From Gammaproteobacteria bacterium (GTDB lineage Bacteria > Pseudomonadota > Gammaproteobacteria > DSM-16500), in NCBI GenBank assembly GCA_013288125.1, contig JABDCN010000003.1, positions 28,021 to 92,020 on the forward strand: 64,000 bases of DNA, written 5' to 3'. The position numbers and the translations under genes are program-made. Below the pieces are notes generated by a model. It did no database searches. It was given only the letters and a program-made list of their open reading frames with translations, and was not told the DNA's origin. Positions 58,458 to 64,000 of the stretch are shown here, one piece after another. How positions within the stretch are numbered: position 1 is the first letter of the stretch; each line of letters starts with the position of its first letter.

Positions 58458-59474
58458 TTATAACTCATCTAACGGCCACCTGGGATGCACCATCACGCTT
58501 AAATCGTCACATTCACCCGCCATCAAACGACGACAACCCGCATAAGCAATCATCGCGCCATTATCAGTACAAAATTCCATGCGAGGGAAATAAAGCGTAA
58601 TCTGTAATTTTTCTGCTAAGGTTTGTAATGCTTTTCGCAATGCCATATTTGCGCCTACGCCGCCTGCAATCACTAATCGTTTCATACCGGTTTCTTTTAT
58701 GGCTCGACGACATTTCACCACCAATGTTTCAACCACTGCCGCTTGAAAAGCACACGCAATATCTGCTTTCGTTTGCTCATTTATTTCATTATCTATTCTA
58801 TGATCGCGACAAATATTAGCGGCATACGTTTTTAATCCACTAAAACTAAAATCTAATCCGGGACGATCTATCATCGGACGCGGAAAATAAAAACGATTCG
58901 GATCACCCTGTTCGGCTAATGCTGCTAATGCTGCACCCCCTGGATAACCCAAACCTAATAATTTAGCTGTTTTATCGAAAGCTTCTCCTGCTGCATCATC
59001 TAACGTGTCACCAATTAACGTATATTGCCCTATGCCTTCCACTTTAATTAATTCGGTATGGCCACCAGAAACAAGTAATGCGACAAAAGGAAAATCTGGC
59101 GGTAATGGTTCTAAAAAAGGGGCCAACAAATGACCTTCTAAATGATGGACACCGATCGCAGGGATTTGCCAAGCAAAAGCAAGTGCACGTCCCAGCATAG
59201 CACCGACTAAAAGTGCACCAGCGAGCCCTGGGCCTTTTGTATAAGCAAGACCATCAATCTGTTGAGGGGCGAGACCCGCTTGTTGAATGGTTGAATGGAC
59301 CATAGGAAGTAATTTGCGCAAATGATCTCGGGAAGCGAGTTCGGGTACGACACCCCCAAATGGGGCATGAATGGCTGTTTGTGTGTAAACGGCATGCGCA
59401 AGCAAGCCATTTACGTGATCGTAAATCGCGACGCCAGTTTCATCACATGATGTTTCTATGCCTAATATGCGCAT
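58458..59474 (-). CDS. tsaD: tRNA N6-adenosine threonylcarbamoyltransferase TsaD
   Basis: Transfers threonylcarbamoyl to A37 of ANN-reading tRNAs, with TsaB and TsaE. The start is ATG 59474 ([14 protein letters not shown]) behind GAGGAGAG; the frame extends 13 codons further without support. Metal ligands H111 and H115 are in [25 protein letters not shown] and [10 protein letters not shown] are conserved. 338 residues. Divergent from rpsU, as in most gammaproteobacteria. Confidence 0.97.
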   Translation of the reverse strand: MRILGIETSCDETGVAIYDHVNGLLAHAVYTQTAIHAPFGGVVPELASRDHLRKLLPMVHSTIQQAGLAPQQIDGLAYTKGPGLAGALLVGAMLGRALAFAWQIPAIGVHHLEGHLLAPFLEPLPPDFPFVALLVSGGHTELIKVEGIGQYTLIGDTLDDAAGEAFDKTAKLLGLGYPGGAALAALAEQGDPNRFYFPRPMIDRPGLDFSFSGLKTYAANICRDHRIDNEINEQTKADIACAFQAAVVETLVVKCRRAIKETGMKRLVIAGGVGANMALRKALQTLAEKLQITLYFPRMEFCTDNGAMIAYAGCRRLMAGECDDLSVMVHPRWPLDEL

Positions 59475-59576
59475 TGTATATTCTCTCCTCGCCCCGCATC
59501 TTACCCTTTGCATTTCCCCCTCTCAAGCATTAGAATTGGCGGTTCTTATTAACTGTTTACAGGGTAAAGTGTTTGT

Positions 59577-59828
59577 ATGCCAACCGTACGCGTAAGAGAT
59601 AATGAAAATTTTGAGTTAAGTTTGCGCCGATTTAAACGTCTTTGTGAAAAGGCCGGTATTTTAGCTGATTTAAGACGTCATGAATTCTATGAAAAACCCA
59701 CTTGGAAGCGTAAACGTAAAAAAGCAGCTGCCGTTAAGCGCTATCAGAAAAAGATTTTGCGTGAACATATGGCTTTAGAACGTGATCGTCAACCTATTGG
59801 GACTGGCGGCAAAAAAGAAGCCGCTTAA
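59577..59828 (+). CDS. rpsU: 30S ribosomal protein S21
   Basis: S21 aids mRNA base-pairing at the 30S platform. The core ([38 protein letters not shown]) is standard. The C-terminus is about 12 residues longer than the 71-residue E. coli protein, ending [13 protein letters not shown]. It starts the macromolecular-synthesis gene group rpsU-yqeY-dnaG-rpoD. Confidence 0.96.
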   Translation: MPTVRVRDNENFELSLRRFKRLCEKAGILADLRRHEFYEKPTWKRKRKKAAAVKRYQKKILREHMALERDRQPIGTGGKKEAA

Positions 59829-59882
59829 ACCAGTCGTTTCGAAGCGATAAAGAAACAACAACTTTAACCTGGATATTCCATC

Positions 59883-60335
59883 ATGACTGCTACGATCAAG
59901 GATAAAATCGTTGAAGATATGAAAACAGCCATGCGTGCGCAAGAAAAAGAACGCTTGTCTGCCATCAGACTCATTCTCGCTGCATTAAAACAACGTGAAG
60001 TCGATGAACGTATTGTCTTAAACGATGAACAAACACTTGCGGTACTTAATAAAATGATTAAGCAACGCAGAGATTCGATCACGCAATATGAAGCAGGAAA
60101 CCGCGCTGATTTAGCCGAAAGAGAAGCGCAAGAAATTCGAGTTATCCAAACTTATCAGCCAGCACAATTATCTACTGCAGAAATCGAACAAGCTGTTGCA
60201 GCTGCCATTCAAGAAGCGGGTGCCACTTCAGCTAAAGACATGGGTAAAGTCATGGGATTATTAAAATCCAAACTGCAAGGCAAAGCAGATATGACCATCG
60301 TGAGTACGAAAGTTAAAGAAAAATTAGCAGGATAG
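59883..60335 (+). CDS. yqeY: YqeY/GatB-tail domain protein
   Basis: 150-residue cytosolic helical protein of the GatB/YqeY family, which resembles the tail of the amidotransferase subunit GatB and may bind tRNA; its exact role is not established. Signatures: KDKIVEDMKTAMRAQEKERL, RLILAALKQREVDER and DMGKVMGLLKSKLQGKADM. It sits between rpsU and dnaG, the usual place in many proteobacteria. The following 77-base spacer has a small GCCCG/CGGGC hairpin at 60360-60373. Confidence 0.93.
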   Translation: MTATIKDKIVEDMKTAMRAQEKERLSAIRLILAALKQREVDERIVLNDEQTLAVLNKMIKQRRDSITQYEAGNRADLAEREAQEIRVIQTYQPAQLSTAEIEQAVAAAIQEAGATSAKDMGKVMGLLKSKLQGKADMTIVSTKVKEKLAG

Positions 60336-60412
60336 CGAAAGGATGGCGGTGATAAAAATGCCCGCAGACGGGCGGCCAAGAACGAAGCACGAACACTTAC
60401 GGATGGCGAGAA

Positions 60413-62137
60413 ATGAATATTCCTCGTGAATTCATTGACCTCCTCTTAAACAAAGTCGATCTTGTTGATCTTATCAATACTCACATTCCTTTACGTAAAA
60501 AATCTGGCAACAATTATTTTGCTCGATGTCCTTTTCATCAAGAAAAAAGCGCTTCTTTTTCTGTGAGTCAAGCTAAACAATTTTTTTATTGCTTCGGTTG
60601 CGGCGCACATGGTAATGCCATTGATTTCCTCATGCAATATGATCACTTAAATTTTCCTGAAGCAATAGAATCACTCGCACGACAAGCTGGCATGGAAATG
60701 CCGCGCACAAATGATTATTCTCCCAAACAAGAAAATTTATCTGATTTATATGAGCTGATGACAAAAACAGCGAATTATTATTATGAACAAATGCGGCAAT
60801 CCGAGCGCGCCATTCAATATTTAAAACATCGCGCTATTTCAGGACACATTGCACAACAATTTCAAATCGGATATGCCCCACCAGGTTGGCATCATTTAAT
60901 TGATTTAGCAAAAAATGATTTAGATAAAAAAAAATATCTTGAAGCAGGATTAATTATCGAAAAAGAAAATAATAATTATTATGACCGTTTTCGTGATCGC
61001 ATTATGTTTCCTATTCACGATTATCGCGGACGCATCATTGGTTTTGGTGGACGTATTCTCGATCAAGGCGAACCCAAATATCTGAATTCACCAGAAACGC
61101 CTTTATTTCAAAAAGGCCGAGAATTATACGGCTTGTATCATATTTTAAAAGCAAAACGTCATATTGAACGCATCTTGATTGTAGAAGGATACATGGATGT
61201 CATCGCACTTTTTCAACACGATATCACTTATGCTGTTGCCACTTTAGGAACCGCCACCACACCGCCACATTTACAACGTTTATTACGCTACACTAACGAT
61301 ATAATTTTTTGTTTTGATGGCGATCAAGCAGGTAAAACTGCAGCTTGGCGTGCGGTCGAAGTTATTTTTCCTTTAATGCAAGATCAATTACAAATTCGTT
61401 TTCTTTTTCTACCAGATGGCGAAGATCCTGATAGTCTCATTCATAAAGAAGGAAAAGCATTATTTGAAAAACGTTTCTCATCTGCTGTTTCTTTGTCTAT
61501 TTTTTTCTTTCAGCAAATGAGTTTGTCATGTGATATGAATACCATGGAAGGACGTTCTCGTTTTGCTTCTCTTTCGCTTAATCACATTAAACAACTACCG
61601 CCTGGTATTTTTCACGATATGATGCTGGATGATTTGAGTAAACGCACGCGCATTGATGTAAATGCGCTCAAGCGGCAATTGCCTCAATCACAAATGACAC
61701 AACAACAATCTGAAGCACCTGCTGAGGTAAAACTCGTTACACCCATGCGTCTTTTGATCACGTTATTGCTGCAGCATCCCGAACTTGCTACTCATTTAAC
61801 CGAACCTTTACCCGCCAGCCATTTACCCGGTTTTGCTTTTTTGCTTGAACTACTTGAAGTCATCCGCGAACGTCCACATATTACAACAGGTGCATTGCGC
61901 GAACATTGGCGCGGCCAAAAAGAAGAAGCCTTTATTGCTAAATTAGCGGGAGCAAAACATTTGGTTCCTGAGGCAGGGTTACATAATGAATTCAAAGGTG
62001 TTATTCGTCAGTTACACGCGTTGGCGATGGATGAAGAAATCAATCGTCTCATGACGAAAGCAGGCCAAATAGGTCTTTCTGAGGCTGAAAAAGTGGAGTT
62101 ATCTCGCTGGATTGCGAAAAAGAAAACTATACTGTAG
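60413..62137 (+). CDS. dnaG: DNA primase
   Basis: Makes RNA primers at the replication fork. The zinc-binding domain uses C39, H42, C60 and C63 (ARCPFHQEKSASFSV; FYCFGCGAHGNAIDF). The TOPRIM core follows, with RILIVEGYMDVIAL near 255 and IIFCFDGDQAGKTA near 295. The C-terminal helicase-binding domain completes the 574 residues, close to the 581 of E. coli. Confidence 0.97.
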   Translation: MNIPREFIDLLLNKVDLVDLINTHIPLRKKSGNNYFARCPFHQEKSASFSVSQAKQFFYCFGCGAHGNAIDFLMQYDHLNFPEAIESLARQAGMEMPRTNDYSPKQENLSDLYELMTKTANYYYEQMRQSERAIQYLKHRAISGHIAQQFQIGYAPPGWHHLIDLAKNDLDKKKYLEAGLIIEKENNNYYDRFRDRIMFPIHDYRGRIIGFGGRILDQGEPKYLNSPETPLFQKGRELYGLYHILKAKRHIERILIVEGYMDVIALFQHDITYAVATLGTATTPPHLQRLLRYTNDIIFCFDGDQAGKTAAWRAVEVIFPLMQDQLQIRFLFLPDGEDPDSLIHKEGKALFEKRFSSAVSLSIFFFQQMSLSCDMNTMEGRSRFASLSLNHIKQLPPGIFHDMMLDDLSKRTRIDVNALKRQLPQSQMTQQQSEAPAEVKLVTPMRLLITLLLQHPELATHLTEPLPASHLPGFAFLLELLEVIRERPHITTGALREHWRGQKEEAFIAKLAGAKHLVPEAGLHNEFKGVIRQLHALAMDEEINRLMTKAGQIGLSEAEKVELSRWIAKKKTIL

Positions 62138-62152
62138 ATAATAGTTGGCTTT

Positions 62153-62320
62153 GGTTGTTGGGCTTTGGCCTTGTTGGGCTTTGACTTTGTTGGGCTTCGA
62201 CCTGCTTTCGCAGGCCTCAGCCCAACCTACATATTAACAGGTGTAGGTTGAGCTGAGGCCTGCGAAAGCAGGTCGAAGCCCAACAAAGTCAAAGCCCAAC
62301 AAGGCCGAAGCCTAACAACC
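62153..62320. repeat. Nested palindromic repeat, family B, dnaG-rpoD copy
   Basis: Each arm carries three GTTGGGCTT units followed by CGACCTGCTTTCGCAGG and CTCAGCCCAACCTAC, with a short AT-rich centre. A few mismatches exist between arms. The hairpin would separate the dnaG and rpoD transcripts. Confidence 0.9.
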
Positions 62321-62321
62321 A

Positions 62322-62351
62322 TTGGATAAAATGTTGACATTATGGTAAAAT
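62322..62351 (+). promoter_or_regulatory. Probable rpoD promoter
   Basis: TTGGAT, an 18-base spacer and an extended -10 TGGTAAAAT, just after repeat B and about 70 bases before the rpoD start. An overlapping TTGACA at 62334-62339 has no well-placed -10. Confidence 0.45.
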
Positions 62352-62420
62352 GGCCAGTTCTGCTGTTCTGTCCATCATTTAACTTTATCAATTTATTGAT
62401 TTAATTAGAGGTTTTTTCGT

Positions 62421-64000
62421 ATGGATGATCAAGGTTCACAAAAAGAATCACACAAATCACGCCTCAAAGAATTGATTACCCGCGGCAAAGAGCAGGGCTA
62501 TCTCACTTATGCTGATGTGAACGACCATCTCCCAGCCGACTTCAACGATCCCGAACAAATCGAAGAAGTCATCGGCATGATTAATGACATGGGCATTCGT
62601 GTCGCCGAAGAAGCCCCAGACACAGAAAATATCTTCCTCAATGAAAATGAGCCGACTACTGACACTGAAGATGAAACAGCTTCTGAAGAAGTTGTTAATG
62701 CCTTGGCTATCGTTGATGGTGAACTAGGCCGCACAACTGATCCTGTACGCATGTATATGCGTGAAATGGGACGTGTCGAGTTACTCTCACGTGAAGGTGA
62801 GATTGCCATTGCGAAACGCATAGAAGAAGGCATCAATCAAATGTTAACAACGCTTGCCTTCCAACCACAAATGATTGCGGAAGTTTTAGCTGATTATGAT
62901 CGCGTAGAAAAAGGCGAAATCCGATTAAGCGATCTGATTAGCGGCTATATCGAGCCTGATCTCGAAAGCGTCGCTGAAGATGAAGATGAGGAAGGCGGCG
63001 AAGGTAGTGGTGCCAAAACAAAAGCCGCAGCTCCCGCACCCGCCGTTGCAAATGAAGCCGATGATGAAGCAACAGAAGAAGCAGCCGATCCTTTTGATGA
63101 TGATGCAGGGCTTGATCCTGAAAAAGCCAAAGAAAAATTCGAAGCATTACGCAAAATATATCACGATACAATCAGCATAGAAAAAAAGCATGGCGTCAAA
63201 CACAAAAAATATATTGGTAAACGCGATGAATTAGCCAAATATTTTATGGATATCAAATTGTCGCCGCGTCAATTCAACAAATTATCCCGACGTATGCGCA
63301 GCATGTTAGATGAAATTCGCACGCAAGAACGTACCATCATGGATTTGTGCGTCAATAAAGGAAAATTACCACGAAAAGTATTTATCAATTCGTTTATCCA
63401 TCATGAGACCAATGTCAATTGGATTAACGAACAAGTCACAAAAGCTCAGCTCGCCGATTTAGAAAGATATATTCCCGATATTCTGCGTGCACAAAAAAAA
63501 TTAGTTGCTTTAGAAGAGCAAATGCGAATAACGATTGCCGAAATTAAAGAAGTTAATCGACGCTTATCGATTGGTGAAGCAAAAGCGCGGCGCGCGAAAA
63601 AAGAAATGGTTGAAGCTAATTTGCGATTAGTTATTTCCATCGCAAAGAAATATACGAATCGTGGATTACAATTTCTCGATTTAATTCAAGAAGGCAATAT
63701 TGGTTTGATGAAAGCAGTCGATAAATTTGAATATCAACGCGGTTATAAATTTTCAACTTATGCTACTTGGTGGATACGTCAAGCCATCACACGATCGATT
63801 GCCGATCAAGCACGCACTATTCGTATTCCAGTACACATGATAGAAACGATCAACAAATTAAATCGTATTTCTCGTCAATTGCTGCAAGAAACTGGGTTAG
63901 AGCCAACGCCAGAAGAATTAAGTCGGCGCATGAGCATACCAGAAGATAAAATTCGCAAAATTTTGAAAATCGCTAAAGAACCTATTTCAATGGAAACACC
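62421..64000 (+). CDS. rpoD: RNA polymerase sigma factor RpoD (sigma-70), 3' end outside window
   Basis: The primary sigma factor. The frame opens at ATG 62421 ([20 protein letters not shown]) with AGAGG upstream and runs off the window after about 526 codons. Region 1.1 covers residues 1-80, region 1.2 [11 protein letters not shown] near 106, then an acidic non-conserved stretch ([12 protein letters not shown], with Ala/Pro-rich part). Regions 2.1-2.4 are complete ([55 protein letters not shown]), followed by region 3 ([16 protein letters not shown]). Region 4 is beyond the edge. Confidence 0.98.
   Translation, partial: MDDQGSQKESHKSRLKELITRGKEQGYLTYADVNDHLPADFNDPEQIEEVIGMINDMGIRVAEEAPDTENIFLNENEPTTDTEDETASEEVVNALAIVDGELGRTTDPVRMYMREMGRVELLSREGEIAIAKRIEEGINQMLTTLAFQPQMIAEVLADYDRVEKGEIRLSDLISGYIEPDLESVAEDEDEEGGEGSGAKTKAAAPAPAVANEADDEATEEAADPFDDDAGLDPEKAKEKFEALRKIYHDTISIEKKHGVKHKKYIGKRDELAKYFMDIKLSPRQFNKLSRRMRSMLDEIRTQERTIMDLCVNKGKLPRKVFINSFIHHETNVNWINEQVTKAQLADLERYIPDILRAQKKLVALEEQMRITIAEIKEVNRRLSIGEAKARRAKKEMVEANLRLVISIAKKYTNRGLQFLDLIQEGNIGLMKAVDKFEYQRGYKFSTYATWWIRQAITRSIADQARTIRIPVHMIETINKLNRISRQLLQETGLEPTPEELSRRMSIPEDKIRKILKIAKEPISMET

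Overview
The window comes from the chromosome of an AT-leaning gammaproteobacterium. Gene order, the AmgK-MurU pair, the ankyrin proteins and the dense intergenic palindromes suggest a Legionellales/Coxiellaceae-like, probably host-associated lineage. That placement is inference: there is no 16S gene here and no search was run.

Positions 1-18182 (all minus strand, read from high to low coordinates) hold the translation/transcription supercluster: promoter, tRNA-Tyr, tRNA-Gly, tRNA-Thr, tufB, tRNA-Trp, secE, nusG, rplK, rplA, L10 leader, rplJ, rplL, rpoB, rpoC, a second promoter, rpsL, rpsG, fusA and tufA (cut by the window edge). Oddities are two almost identical tuf copies with codon use unlike their neighbours, an S7 protein with a Gly/Lys/Ser-rich insertion of about 40 residues, large perfect hairpins between rplL-rpoB and rpsL-rpsG, and four tRNA genes without an encoded CCA end.

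Positions 18345-26537 hold a small unknown gene, comM, the cell-wall recycling pair amgK-murU, and divergently lptD-surA-pdxA. SurA is a minimal form without parvulin domains. Positions 26576-32681 hold a 1888-residue protein (RelE-like start, divergent UvrD-type SF1 helicase core, tandem acidic repeats, duplicated helical region) behind a hotdog thioesterase. Positions 32937-41890 hold a TolC-like protein, a ferredoxin, coaD, malic enzyme, waaA, hldE, gmk, rpoZ and miaA.

Positions 42024-55406 preserve the ancestral block miaA-mutL-tsaE-nnrD-queG-orn, but two ankyrin paralogues lie between miaA and mutL, two aromatic-amino-acid permease paralogues lie between nnrD and queG, and amiB is missing. 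Positions 55520-64000 preserve plsY-tsaD-rpsU-yqeY-dnaG-rpoD, with an unknown 729-residue gene between plsY and tsaD. Accessory genes thus sit inside otherwise conserved housekeeping synteny.

Several families of palindromic repeats fill most intergenic spaces. Some enter coding regions and supply protein sequence: the PdxA N-terminus, the MutL linker, and the C-termini of WaaA and the first ankyrin protein. Functionally the window covers translation, transcription, outer-membrane/LPS assembly (LptD, SurA, WaaA, HldE), peptidoglycan recycling, cofactor synthesis, tRNA modification (MiaA, TsaE, TsaD, QueG) and probable host-interaction proteins.
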